DNA of 64,000 bases from an uncultured Clostridia bacterium (GCA_947624715.1 CANQLO010000001.1:66275-130274); one strand, 5' to 3'; numbered from the stretch's first letter, positions 29,953 to 38,011 are shown. Notes: generated by a model from the letters alone, not told the origin. Translations and numbers: made by a program.

Positions 29953-30067
29953 TTTTCCTCCTTTCCATGCTTGATAAAAATAATTTGAATTTATAATAAA
30001 ATTATACACTTACTATACTTTTAAGTAAAATGTACAATTTATATTAAATTTCAATAAAATTTATTTT

Positions 30068-30181
30068 TTAAGCACATACTACTTTCTTGTCTAATAAACT
30101 ACTTAAATAATTAGCCAATAATTTTTCTAATTCTTCTCCATCATCACTAAAATATACATTTATTTTAAAATCATTTTCCAT
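30068..30181 (-). CDS. Very small acidic protein upstream of the recombinase
   Basis: 37 residues (starts MENDFKINVYFSDDGEELEK) with a strong AGGAGG ribosome site 6 bases before the ATG. Too short for family assignment; it may accompany the recombinase, as small genes often do in such elements. Confidence 0.55.
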   Translation of the reverse strand: MENDFKINVYFSDDGEELEKLLANYLSSLLDKKVVCA

Positions 30182-30232
30182 ACCCAGCCTCCTAAAGACA
30201 ATATATTAAGTCAATTTAAAAAAAATACCAAT

Positions 30233-30652
30233 TCATTTATTGGTATCTTCTTTAATTTCTGGAAAAAACTCATCTAAAATAAAATTAGCCTCTTTCATTG
30301 TTTTTCTTGGATGATGTGAATGTATTTCTGATAAAAATTCTGTAACTATCTTTTCTGGTGTTATTTCTTTTTCTCGGTTAGTCAAAACATAAAATATGCA
30401 AGTAGCATAAGCAACTAAATCATCTGATGTTAATTCCCATGAAAAAGGTATTTTATCCAAAATTTCTTTATTCTTTATGATAGTATTTCTCGTATCTACT
30501 TCATCTCTTGTATGTTCTAATACATATTTCAAAATTATTATCCAATGGTCTTTTTTTATCTCCTTTATTTGTTCATTGTACTTTTTTAAACCTAAAATAT
30601 AATAGGCTATTGCCTCTTTAATTTTGTAATTTTTTTTATTTAATTTTTGCAT
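30233..30652 (-). CDS. Hypothetical protein of the ICE
   Basis: 139 residues, ATG behind AGGAGGG. It is mostly helical with no signal peptide or membrane helix. I recognise no domain. It is separated from the upstream gene by a terminator. Confidence 0.7.
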   Translation of the reverse strand: MQKLNKKNYKIKEAIAYYILGLKKYNEQIKEIKKDHWIIILKYVLEHTRDEVDTRNTIIKNKEILDKIPFSWELTSDDLVAYATCIFYVLTNREKEITPEKIVTEFLSEIHSHHPRKTMKEANFILDEFFPEIKEDTNK

Positions 30653-30673
30653 TTTTCCCTCCTAACGAAAAAA

Positions 30674-30697
30674 AAGCAAGTCATTATCGACTTGCTT
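30674..30697 (-). terminator. Rho-independent terminator
   Basis: AAGCAAGTC and GACTTGCTT form a perfect 9-base stem with a 6-base loop, followed by eight T in the minus direction. It overlaps the stop of the DUF6075/resolvase-like gene. Confidence 0.85.
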
Positions 30698-31598
30698 ATC
30701 TTTCTTGCATTCTTTTTTTATTTAATTTTCCTTTTTTTTGTCTTTCTACTAATTGTTTTTTATATTCCGATTGCATTTCTTTTTCTATATCTTTCAAAAT
30801 TTCTTTATTTACATCTTCTTGTTTGATACTTATCTTTCCATCATGAACTGTAATTATTTCTCCCTTTATGCTCTCTAAAAATGTTCTCGTTGGTGTTAAT
30901 TGTTCTCTTATAATTTCTTCTAATGATATTGCTACGATTCCTTTTAGTTTTCCTTTATTTACTTCTTCTACTAATTTTTTTATTGATATTCTCTTTTCTA
31001 ATTTACCAGAAAATCCAATATCACAAAATATATGGCTTACATTAAGATTATTTTCTTTGCAATATTTTAGTATTTGTTCTTTTTTTTCTTCTAATTCAAT
31101 ATTTGCTGATAGTTCATTATTGCAATGATCTATTCTTATATATGCTCCATATTCTTTATCATCATTTTGTTTTTGATTATCTAAAATAACAACCTTATTA
31201 CTTTGATATTCTCTAAAATATTCTGGATACCTTATTTTTATTGCTTCAAAAAAATAAGGTGCATAATTACAACAGAATATATCACTAATGTTATAATTAT
31301 TAGATATTTTTCCTTTTTCTGCGTCTTCTTGACTTTCATAATTACATCCGTTCCATAAATTAAAAGCCATTCTTGTTACTATTTTACTTGTATTTGTTTG
31401 CCAACTTTCTTGTAATGAATCAATATTTATTTCTCCATTTCTAATATCAAATATAGAATCAAATTTTTCTCTTGTCTGTTCACAAATTCCCAAAGTATAT
31501 ACTAATGATTTATAATATACATCTGTTTTATTATATCTTTCCAATATAATATTTTTTTCTTCATAAAACCTTTTATGGTTATTGTCTATAAATTCCAT
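30696..31598 (-). CDS. DUF6075 domain fused to a degenerate resolvase-like domain
   Basis: 300 residues from the ATG at 31598 (AAAGGAGT before it). Residues about 1-135 resemble DUF6075 proteins (DVYYKSLVYTLGIC, DIFCCNYAPYFFEAI). Residues about 145-270 resemble the serine resolvase catalytic domain (GAYIRIDHCNN, FCDIGFSGK). The catalytic Ser of the YIRLS motif is replaced: here YIRID. So it is unlikely to cut DNA and may bind DNA or recombinase subunits. The DUF6075 name is from memory of the family pattern. Confidence 0.65.
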   Translation of the reverse strand: MEFIDNNHKRFYEEKNIILERYNKTDVYYKSLVYTLGICEQTREKFDSIFDIRNGEINIDSLQESWQTNTSKIVTRMAFNLWNGCNYESQEDAEKGKISNNYNISDIFCCNYAPYFFEAIKIRYPEYFREYQSNKVVILDNQKQNDDKEYGAYIRIDHCNNELSANIELEEKKEQILKYCKENNLNVSHIFCDIGFSGKLEKRISIKKLVEEVNKGKLKGIVAISLEEIIREQLTPTRTFLESIKGEIITVHDGKISIKQEDVNKEILKDIEKEMQSEYKKQLVERQKKGKLNKKRMQER

Positions 31599-31962
31599 TT
31601 GTACTCCTTTCTGCATTTAATCCTACTGCAATTTCCATTGCATGATTTACTTCTTTCATGTATTTATCTGGTAGTATATCAATATATTTTTTTAATCTTC
31701 TTTTATCTATGACTTTTACTTGTTCTGCAAAGATTATTCCTTTATATCTCATATTTCCAAATGGATTTACTATCACATGGGTAGGAAGTTTTGATATATT
31801 CTCTATTCTTCTTGTCATGGGTAAAATTATTGTTGTAGGACTATGTTTGTTTCCAATATCATTTTGAATAATCAAAACTGGTCTGCGACCTTTTTGCTCA
31901 CTCCCTATTGTGTTTCCTAAATCTGCTATATATATTTCTTTTCTTCTTATTTTGTTTATCAT
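31579..31962 (-). CDS. PemK/MazF family endoribonuclease-like protein
   Basis: 127 residues from the ATG at 31962; GGAGG lies 9 bases before it. The family signature is clear: RRKEIYIADLG, GSEQKGRRPVLIIQND, SPTTIILPMT and THV. MazF toxins cleave mRNA. No antitoxin of the usual MazE type precedes it; the upstream gene encodes a membrane protein instead. It overlaps the start of the DUF6075 gene. Confidence 0.85.
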   Translation of the reverse strand: MINKIRRKEIYIADLGNTIGSEQKGRRPVLIIQNDIGNKHSPTTIILPMTRRIENISKLPTHVIVNPFGNMRYKGIIFAEQVKVIDKRRLKKYIDILPDKYMKEVNHAMEIAVGLNAERSTNGIYRQ

Positions 31963-32116
31963 TATGCTCTTGCCTCCATTTTTCATTTGCTATTATTTCT
32001 TCTGCCTCATCTATCCATTTTTCCATATCTGTTTTATTTTTGTTTGCTCCTAATATAACTAAATACATTAGAACAGCAATTATAATAAAAATTATTAAAA
32101 TTATTGTTAATAACAT
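31898..32116 (-). CDS. Small membrane-anchored protein upstream of the MazF-like gene
   Basis: 72 residues with an N-terminal membrane helix (about 3-23), then a charged, probably helical tail. It overlaps the start of the MazF-like gene by 65 bases. Start ATG behind AAGGAAAGG. It is in the antitoxin position but has no antitoxin signature. Confidence 0.6.
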   Translation of the reverse strand: MLLTIILIIFIIIAVLMYLVILGANKNKTDMEKWIDEAEEIIANEKWRQEHNDKQNKKKRNIYSRFRKHNRE

Positions 32117-32139
32117 TTTAATTTTCCTTTCCTTATGTA

Positions 32140-32203
32140 AAAATGAACTCTGAAAATGAGTGAAACATAGTAATATTACAATGCCATTTTTCAGAGTTCA
32201 TCA
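32140..32203 (-). terminator. Long hairpin, probable terminator
   Basis: ATGAACTCTGAAAA and its complement enclose about 30 bases; in the minus direction it ends in TTCATTTTT, just after the candidate small peptides and before the next gene. Confidence 0.65.
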
Positions 32204-32213
32204 TTTTTCTTTT

Positions 32214-32267
32214 CTATTCTAACTTCTCAACTAATTCATTAAGCAAGTGTTTGCTAAACACTTTCAT
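32214..32267 (-). CDS. Candidate 17-residue peptide, coupled to the preceding small frame
   Basis: The start ATG overlaps the TGA of the 32264-32368 frame (ATGA) and the frame ends just before the hairpin. Sequence MKVFSKHLLNELVEKLE, an amphipathic helix. Length makes this tentative. Confidence 0.3.
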   Translation of the reverse strand: MKVFSKHLLNELVEKLE

Positions 32268-32368
32268 AGGTGGTTCTGTTTCCCCTGTCCGACTCTGTCC
32301 GACTTGTATTCAAGGCGTGGGACGCTTTTAACGCTCGTTCTATGACTATACAAAAGTTTCTCGCTCAT
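32264..32368 (-). CDS. Candidate 34-residue basic peptide
   Basis: ATG at 32368, weak site AAGGCGA 11 bases before. The peptide (SVPRLEYKSDRVGQ within) uses CGC and GTC codons and is richer in GC than its surroundings, so it may be an old conserved piece of the ICE backbone or a fragment of a longer gene. The rest of 32369-32604 is gene-free; I see only the leader-like AGGAGGG at 32553 with no frame behind it. Confidence 0.3.
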   Translation of the reverse strand: MSEKLLYSHRTSVKSVPRLEYKSDRVGQGKQNHL

Positions 32369-32604
32369 ACTATTTATCTTCGCCTTATTAAGTTAGCTGA
32401 CTTAATATTTAAGTATTACAATTCTTTCTTCAGAAAGTTTTGTATTTAACTAGCTCAAATGTATGAGGTCTGTACTTAATAAATTTCTATTCAATTTTCA
32501 ATGTACCAATAAATTTTTGTTTTAAGAAAACAAGTAAGAGATTTAACCCTCCTATTTACTGGTACAGAAAATCGCCAATCGTATAGTCAAAATTGAAAAA
32601 TTTT

Positions 32605-33129
32605 TTAATTTTTTTCAAAAAACTTTTTTCGTAATTCCTCTAAAGCCTTATCAATACTAAATTTCACAGCCATTTTATTACAGCCTTCTATTTCTCCAAT
32701 TTGTGAAAAAGATAAATTATGTTTAAAATATAAAAGGATTCTTCGCCTTTGCATTTCTGATAATGAATTTATTGCTTGATTTAATCTTTCATATTCTATT
32801 TTTTGTATAACTTTATCTTCAAGACTTATAGGTTTTTCTTTTGCTCTTTTATATAAAATAATTTCTAGTATTTCGTTTTGTTCAAGTTGTTCATCATTTT
32901 CCGAAGTAGTATATTTTAATTTTTGTTCTAAATGTCTTTTATCTTGTTGTATTATTTTTGCCTCATTTTTTTCCAATTCATCTAGTAATTCAAATAATTC
33001 CTTTGTTATTGATACTCTTATTTCTCCATCTTCATTAGTTATAGTTACTACATATATGTTGTTATTTTCATCACTAAATAAATGATAAGGATTATCCTTA
33101 TTTCTATTTCTTATTGGTCTAATATCCAC
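32605..33129 (-). CDS. Sigma-70 region 4-like protein of the ICE
   Basis: 174 residues from a GTG behind AAAGGAG. The C-terminal 65 residues (INSLSEMQRRRILLYFKHNLSFSQIGEIEGCNKMAVKFSIDKALEELRK) have the region 4 helix-turn-helix pattern of sigma factors. Such proteins are common regulators in Tn916/Tn1549-like elements. No region 2 is visible, so it probably acts as a DNA-binding regulator rather than a full sigma factor. Confidence 0.75.
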   Translation of the reverse strand: MDIRPIRNRNKDNPYHLFSDENNNIYVVTITNEDGEIRVSITKELFELLDELEKNEAKIIQQDKRHLEQKLKYTTSENDEQLEQNEILEIILYKRAKEKPISLEDKVIQKIEYERLNQAINSLSEMQRRRILLYFKHNLSFSQIGEIEGCNKMAVKFSIDKALEELRKKFFEKN

Positions 33130-33191
33130 TTTTTATTCTCCTTTCGACTTGTTTTTTCAAATCGAAAGGCTTGGTGGACTTCTACATTTCT

Positions 33192-33316
33192 TTAATTTTA
33201 GACTTTGATATAACACAAGCATAAACGCACAAAACTCCTTTGGAATTTTGGCTTAACCATTCTAAAAGGAGTTTTAATAGTTTTATTAACTATAAAAAAT
33301 CAAAGTCTAAAATTAA
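33192..33316. repeat. Nested inverted repeat in a divergent promoter region
   Basis: A perfect 18-base inverted repeat (ATCAAAGTCTAAAATTAA and complement, 33192-33209 and 33299-33316) encloses a second one (AAAACTCCTTT, 33231-33241 and 33265-33275). A third copy of TTTTAGACTTTGATTAA lies at 33366. It fills the gene-free stretch 33130-33576. Confidence 0.75.
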
Positions 33317-33511
33317 ATATTTAAAGAATTTATCTTTTGTATTCCAAAAATTCTTATGTTTAACCTTTTAGACTTTGATTAAGTTACCTGCATTATAAAC
33401 CCATTTTTTTTATTTGTGTTAAAAGTCGCTGATACTCGTAAAAAAGTTCTGTAACTTGTAAAAAGGTGTAACTTTGGGCAGGAAAAAATTTACTTTTTTT
33501 GACATTTTTTA

Positions 33512-33540
33512 TTGCACTTTTTTAAATATAGTGCTATAAT
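33512..33540 (+). promoter_or_regulatory. Sigma-A type promoter of the Spo0A-like gene
   Basis: TTGCAC (33512-33517), 17 bases, then TATAAT (33535-33540) within the extended form TGCTATAAT; the start codon is 36 bases on. Confidence 0.75.
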
Positions 33541-33576
33541 TTATGTAAACATTTTATTTTACTTGGAGGGAGAAGA

Positions 33577-34299
33577 ATGACTAAAGTCTTGATTGGAAGT
33601 AAAAATGTTCAAACAGACTTAAATGATTTTCCATTTCTTAAAAATAACAATGATTTTGAAATAATTACTTCTAATACTGGAAAGGAAACATTATGCAAAT
33701 GTAGGAATTTGCAACCTAATATCATAATATTGGATTCTAATATATCAGATATGAAATACTCTGATGTTATGGAAAGAATATCTATGTTACCTTATGAAAA
33801 TAATAAATGTAACTTAATATTATCAGTAGAAAAGCCAGAAGATAAATTACTATTAAAACATACAAGTGTGCTTTATGAGGTATTAGAACAACCTATTGAT
33901 AAAAAAGAGGCAAAGAAAACTCTAATAGATCTAAAAACCAAGTATGAAATACCAAACATTTCTACAAAACAAGTGAAAGATATTTTATTACAATTAGGAA
34001 TAAATACTTATACTTTAGGCTCACAATGTCTTGTTTCTGCAATATTTAAATGTTATTATTACCCAGAAGATTTTTATACTTTAGACAATATTTATAGAAA
34101 AGTAGCATTGGAATTTGATATTACAAAAGAAGATGTAAAAAACAAGATTAGACATACAATAGATACAATAAACACTTCAACTAATATAGACGGACAAAAA
34201 TTATATTTTAGTATCTTTGGAAATTTAGCAAAACTTTCTTCAAGAACATTTTTGCAATTATTTATAAAATATTTAAACAATTTAAAAAGCAAGAATTAA
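33577..34299 (+). CDS. Spo0A-like response regulator encoded on the ICE
   Basis: 240 residues, ATG behind TGGAGGGAG. The N-terminal receiver-like domain keeps a probable phosphoacceptor Asp (IIILDSNISDM, about residue 52). It lacks a clear acidic pair at the start (VLIGSKN), so phosphorylation is doubtful. The C-terminal domain (about 128-235) follows the Spo0A DNA-binding fold: DILLQLGINTYTLGSQCLVSAI, then ITKEDVKNKIRHTIDTIN, like the IRHAIE helix of Spo0A. 0A-box-like sites lie nearby (36620, 38012). It probably controls ICE genes, perhaps in step with the sporulation programme of the host. Confidence 0.75.
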   Translation: MTKVLIGSKNVQTDLNDFPFLKNNNDFEIITSNTGKETLCKCRNLQPNIIILDSNISDMKYSDVMERISMLPYENNKCNLILSVEKPEDKLLLKHTSVLYEVLEQPIDKKEAKKTLIDLKTKYEIPNISTKQVKDILLQLGINTYTLGSQCLVSAIFKCYYYPEDFYTLDNIYRKVALEFDITKEDVKNKIRHTIDTINTSTNIDGQKLYFSIFGNLAKLSSRTFLQLFIKYLNNLKSKN

Positions 34300-34322
34300 G
34301 TAAATCTTATATTCTTGCTTTA
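34283..34322. terminator. Bidirectional terminator
   Basis: AAAGCAAGAAT and ATTCTTGCTTT pair between the convergent Spo0A-like and radical SAM genes, with A and T runs outside. Confidence 0.8.
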
Positions 34323-34325
34323 TTT

Positions 34326-35522
34326 TTATTCACTAAATTCTTTATAATCTTTAAGAATAGTTGCTATTCTTTTTTCTTTATTCATCTCTGGTATAAAGGC
34401 ATTGATTTTATCTCCTGCTAGATTAGTTATTTCATTAAATTGTTCTTTAGATAAATTATCAGCAATAAGATTAAATATTGGCATTTTTTTATCAAGTTTC
34501 ATTTTCGATTTTTGTATAACATCTATTGCGTTCATATCATTTAAGTCAAATTTTGTAAATACAATTTCTGGCTCCAAATCAACGATTTTATTATATGTAT
34601 CAACTCCACTTGCTGTAACACCCACTACATCTATGTAGTTCAAATTTTTAATAGCATTTGCTATATTATTACTTACAGTTTCATCATTATATGCGATTAA
34701 AGTTCTAATCTTTCTAACAACTTGTGGAATTTTTGTAACTGTTCTATTTTCTAATAATTCACTTATTCTATTTTCTAATATGTTTCCTATTGTAACATCT
34801 TCTTTATTTTCTGTAACTACTACATTTCCATTAGGCATAATAAGAACATATTTGTTTTCCATGTCATTATCTTCCCTATATTCAACTTTTTGTATATTTG
34901 GAAAACTAGCAAACAATGGTCTATGTATTCTAAAATCTACCTTTGATATTTCAAATTGTTTTTCATTTATTTTTGCTGTTTCACGAAGTGGTACAAATTT
35001 GAATATTCTCCAAGCATTTATATTATAATCATTCAAAAATTCTCCTAATTCTTGAAGATAATCTATATTCATTTTGCTGACAACTGTATTTATATTAACT
35101 TTTACATAGTATTCTCTTAAAGTATCTAGTACAGTTTTTATATTATTAAAATGATTATAGCCTCTACCCATTTTTTCGTTTAATTCGTTATTTATTGAAT
35201 CTATTGACAATGTTATAGTATCTAAATGATTATATACTTCTCTTATTTTTGGATTTGTAGCCAATATTTGCCCATTTGTTATTAACTTACTTTTTATTCC
35301 CTTTTCTTCAGCAAGTTTTAAAAGTTCTAAAATATTAGGGTATAATAGTGGCTCTCCACCTGTAAAAGTCATATTTGATATTCCATCTTCAGCAATTTTA
35401 TTGATTACTTCTTTGTTATGTTCTAAATCTAAATCATTTATTCCTAAAAATCTATGGCAATATTTACATTTTTGATTACAGTTTAGTGTAAGAAATAAGC
35501 ATACTTCTCTGTCTTTTATCAT
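34326..35522 (-). CDS. Radical SAM protein fused to a pseudo-receiver domain
   Basis: 398 residues from the ATG at 35522 (AAAGAGGA before it). The radical SAM core has the cluster motif CNQKCKYC, then MTFTGGEPLLYP, the MoaA/NifB-like pattern. Residues about 275-395 look like a response-regulator receiver (TLIAYNDETVSNNIANAI, PEIVFTKFDLNDMNAIDVIQ). The position of the phosphoacceptor Asp holds Lys, so it should not be phosphorylated. There are no further Cys clusters of SPASM type. The substrate is unknown; I found no peptide precursor gene beside it. Confidence 0.8.
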   Translation of the reverse strand: MIKDREVCLFLTLNCNQKCKYCHRFLGINDLDLEHNKEVINKIAEDGISNMTFTGGEPLLYPNILELLKLAEEKGIKSKLITNGQILATNPKIREVYNHLDTITLSIDSINNELNEKMGRGYNHFNNIKTVLDTLREYYVKVNINTVVSKMNIDYLQELGEFLNDYNINAWRIFKFVPLRETAKINEKQFEISKVDFRIHRPLFASFPNIQKVEYREDNDMENKYVLIMPNGNVVVTENKEDVTIGNILENRISELLENRTVTKIPQVVRKIRTLIAYNDETVSNNIANAIKNLNYIDVVGVTASGVDTYNKIVDLEPEIVFTKFDLNDMNAIDVIQKSKMKLDKKMPIFNLIADNLSKEQFNEITNLAGDKINAFIPEMNKEKRIATILKDYKEFSE

Positions 35523-35615
35523 TACAATTCCTCTTTTCTTAAAATCTACACTAATATTATATACGCATTTTTGATTTTTGTATATTACCCATTTTTGCAA
35601 CTCATGTTGCAAAAA

Positions 35616-35660
35616 AAGTACCACAAGTTTAGTTTTAATTTATGAACTTATGGTACTTTA
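35616..35660. terminator. Hairpin after the LysR gene
   Basis: AAAGTACCA and TGGTACTTT with an inner AAGTT/AACTT pair flank a short loop. Just beside it is TTGCAACTCATGTTGCAA (35595-35612), a separate palindrome upstream of the radical SAM gene. Confidence 0.65.
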
Positions 35661-35663
35661 TAT

Positions 35664-36542
35664 TTATTTTTTTAGATAATCTTTTATAAATTTCTTGTCA
35701 ATACTTGTTAGTTGTCCTTTTAAATATAATAAATTTACTGATGAACTAGGCAATTTAATAGGTAATTTTACTTCATATAATTCATTATTATCTAGTTCAT
35801 TTTTTACAGAATCTCTCATAACATATCCCAAGCCTAAATTTCTTTTTGTTGCGTCTATTTTTAATTCAGTAATATCAATTTCTAAATCTGGTTTTATAGT
35901 TACATCATGTTGTTTCATTAACTCTATCAACTCTTGACTTGTTCTTGTATTTTCTAATCCCAGTATCAATTTCATATTTTCTAATTCTTTTAGTTCTTTC
36001 AATTCTAGTGGTTTATTTGATATAAAAATATTGTCTATTCTTTTTAATTCTTCTTTTTGAATATCTTTATTTTTAATAATCATTGTTGTACTATCTAACG
36101 CAAAATCTATTTTATGATTTTCTAATAGTTCTATTAAATTTTTTCCTGTCGCACCAGTTAGTATTTTTATACTTAAATTTGGATAATCTTTTTTTATCTT
36201 TTCAATTTTTTCTATCAAATAAAAATGAGATATGTGAGATAATGCACCTATCGTAATTTCTCCAGTTTCTATGTCATTGTTTGCTTTTACTAATTTTTCT
36301 CCTGCCTCAAAATAACCTAAACCTTTATCTATAAATTCAAAATATTTTTCTCCGTCAGCTGTTAAACTTACACCTTTATTATCTCTATAAAACAATGTTA
36401 CATTTAATTCTTTTTCTAATTGATCTATATTTCTACTTACTGTCGATTTTTTTAATTGTAATTTATCACTTGCCTTTGTGAAACTCTTTGTAATTGCGAC
36501 AGTATAAAATATTTTATTCCAATATGGATTTATTTCGGACAT
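35664..36542 (-). CDS. LysR family transcriptional regulator
   Basis: 292 residues from the ATG at 36542, with TGGAGGTATTTAGA before it. The N-terminal winged helix is typical (FTKASDKLQLKKSTVSRNIDQLEKELNVTLFYRD) and the rest is a substrate-binding-like domain (GEITIGALSHISHFYL). Ligand unknown. A 0A-like box lies about 80 bases upstream. Confidence 0.88.
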   Translation of the reverse strand: MSEINPYWNKIFYTVAITKSFTKASDKLQLKKSTVSRNIDQLEKELNVTLFYRDNKGVSLTADGEKYFEFIDKGLGYFEAGEKLVKANNDIETGEITIGALSHISHFYLIEKIEKIKKDYPNLSIKILTGATGKNLIELLENHKIDFALDSTTMIIKNKDIQKEELKRIDNIFISNKPLELKELKELENMKLILGLENTRTSQELIELMKQHDVTIKPDLEIDITELKIDATKRNLGLGYVMRDSVKNELDNNELYEVKLPIKLPSSSVNLLYLKGQLTSIDKKFIKDYLKK

Positions 36543-36619
36543 TCTAAATACCTCCAATAGTTCTAGCAATAACTGTATTATAACATATTATGTAAATAAA
36601 TACAAGTTTTTAATGCCAA

Positions 36620-36630
36620 TTTTCGACATT
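36620..36630 (-). promoter_or_regulatory. 0A-box-like site upstream of the LysR gene
   Basis: AATGTCGAAAA on the minus strand contains TGTCGAA, the core of the Spo0A box. Confidence 0.45.
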
Positions 36631-36650
36631 TTTCTTTTTATCAATATATT

Positions 36651-36681
36651 TCATTTTCACGATATTCGTGCAAGAAAATGA
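36651..36681. promoter_or_regulatory. Palindromic operator between LysR and XRE genes
   Basis: TCATTTTC and GAAAATGA flank a central CACGATATTCGTG palindrome (36658-36670). The same 13-mer, inverted, lies at 37581-37593. It is 62 bases before the XRE gene at 36733, which is a likely binder. Confidence 0.6.
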
Positions 36682-36732
36682 ATTTTTTATACTAAAATTA
36701 TAAAGAATAATTATGAAAGGAATGATAATTTT

Positions 36733-36990
36733 TTGAGAGTAAAAAGATTTAATAACAAAGCCAATATCATTGGTGCTAATATAAAAAAATATAGATTAAA
36801 AAATGAATATACACAAGAACAGCTCTGCCAAAAAATTGACTTATATGGTCTTAATTTATATCATTCTGATATTTACCTTATAGAGCATAATAAGAGAATG
36901 GTTAGAGATTATGAGGCTTTAATTTTTGCTAAAGTTTTTAATATCACAATGGACGAATTATATAACGGAACTGATAAGGAATTAGAATAA
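36733..36990 (+). CDS. XRE family helix-turn-helix regulator
   Basis: 85 residues from a TTG, with AAAGGAATG about 10 bases before. The XRE helix-turn-helix is at about 13-65 (IGANIKKYRLKNEYTQEQLCQKIDL). It has no partner domain. It is a paralogue of the 38980-39247 gene, with which it aligns across the CGG site of that gene. It probably binds the palindrome just upstream. Confidence 0.8.
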   Translation: MRVKRFNNKANIIGANIKKYRLKNEYTQEQLCQKIDLYGLNLYHSDIYLIEHNKRMVRDYEALIFAKVFNITMDELYNGTDKELE

Positions 36991-37026
36991 AAAATAATCC
37001 AATTTTGAATTGCTTGGATTATTTTT
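36990..37026. terminator. Bidirectional terminator
   Basis: AAAAATAATCCAA and TTGGATTATTTTT pair between the convergent XRE and response regulator genes. Confidence 0.8.
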
Positions 37027-37030
37027 ATTT

Positions 37031-37561
37031 TTATTCAAATATTGCTTTTTTTATTTTTTCAATTAAACTTTCTTTTTTATTCTCTGTTTTTTCCTTTTTT
37101 GTTTTTCTTTCTTCATATCCACGCATGAAAATAGAGCGTTCTGTTATTTTTATAGCGTGTAATTGTTTTTTCATCATATCATAATCAACTTTAGGATTCT
37201 TTGAGTATGTTCCTATAATATTATCTGCTATAAAATCTGGTGTATATGAAATAACAATAAATCTTGGTAAAAAATATTTTTCCGAGTATTCTCTTATAAT
37301 GTCTAGCCCTCCTGCATTTTTTTGTCCTACACTACCCCTAAAAATATCCGTTATTACAATATCTGGTTTTAATTCTTCTATTTTTTCTCTTTCTTCTTCA
37401 TTAGTTAAAGCATAACCTATTATTTCATAATCTTTATTTTCAATATCTATATTAGATATTATCTCATCTATCATGTTTTTTTCATCATCAGCAATTAACA
37501 CTTTTAATTTGCGATTTAAAAGATATTTACTATTGTTATCTATCGTATTTTCTTCGTGCAT
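37031..37561 (-). CDS. Single-domain response regulator
   Basis: 176 residues from the ATG at 37561 (AGAGGTGG before it). The receiver domain has the acidic pair (LIADDE), the phosphoacceptor Asp (IVITDIF) and the Thr/Ser region (FIVISYTPD). After it there is only a charged C-terminal tail rich in Lys and Glu, with no DNA-binding domain, so it would act by protein contact. No histidine kinase is present in the window. Confidence 0.8.
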   Translation of the reverse strand: MHEENTIDNNSKYLLNRKLKVLIADDEKNMIDEIISNIDIENKDYEIIGYALTNEEEREKIEELKPDIVITDIFRGSVGQKNAGGLDIIREYSEKYFLPRFIVISYTPDFIADNIIGTYSKNPKVDYDMMKKQLHAIKITERSIFMRGYEERKTKKEKTENKKESLIEKIKKAIFE

Positions 37562-37580
37562 ATATACCACCTCTTTCTTG

Positions 37581-37593
37581 CACGAATATCGTG
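37581..37593. promoter_or_regulatory. Second copy of the CACGATATTCGTG operator
   Basis: CACGAATATCGTG, the reverse complement of the palindrome at 36658-36670, lies 20 bases upstream of the response regulator start. TTTC and GAAA flank it as at the first copy. Confidence 0.6.
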
Positions 37594-37632
37594 AATTAGA
37601 AAGTAAAAAAATATTATCAGTTCATTGAAATT

Positions 37633-37926
37633 TTAACATTTTTGTAAGATTATTTCATTATCCCCTGTATAAACATTAAGTGCTTGTCCCACTTCAATAT
37701 TTGCCTTTTCTCTAATCTGACAAAATATTAAAATTCTACCTAACTCATCAATAGTTCCTAATATTCCATTTTCCTGTGATGTATCTATTCCTAAAATAAC
37801 ATTTTTATTCCTAATAAAAATGTTTAGTTTTTGCCCTTCTACAATATTGAATTGCTTTCTTATTTCTTTAGGAATTACTACTCTACCCAACTTATCCATT
37901 TTGTGTTTAACAATAACATTATTCAT
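37633..37926 (-). CDS. AbrB/SpoVT-like transition-state regulator with two swapped-hairpin domains
   Basis: 97 residues, ATG behind AAAAGGAG. The AbrB motif appears twice: MDKLGRVVIPKEIRKQFNI (about 10-28) and IDELGRILIFCQIREKANI (about 60-78). AbrB proteins bind DNA as dimers or tetramers. Tandem 0A-like boxes lie about 85-105 bases upstream, as Spo0A controls abrB in Bacillus. Confidence 0.88.
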   Translation of the reverse strand: MNNVIVKHKMDKLGRVVIPKEIRKQFNIVEGQKLNIFIRNKNVILGIDTSQENGILGTIDELGRILIFCQIREKANIEVGQALNVYTGDNEIILQKC

Positions 37927-38011
37927 TTTCTTATTCTCCTTTTAATATAATATTTGTAATGTGAAGTTATTTGGCATTACATTTCCATTATATAACATTT
38001 TTTTTATATTT

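Noticed and set aside
32281..32310. Tandem GTCCGACT copies as a repeat element
   Set aside because: Only two copies, inside the candidate small frame; too little to call.
36733..36990. A CGG shift in the first XRE gene
   Set aside because: Its only CGG is out of frame (AAC GGA) and the protein is complete.
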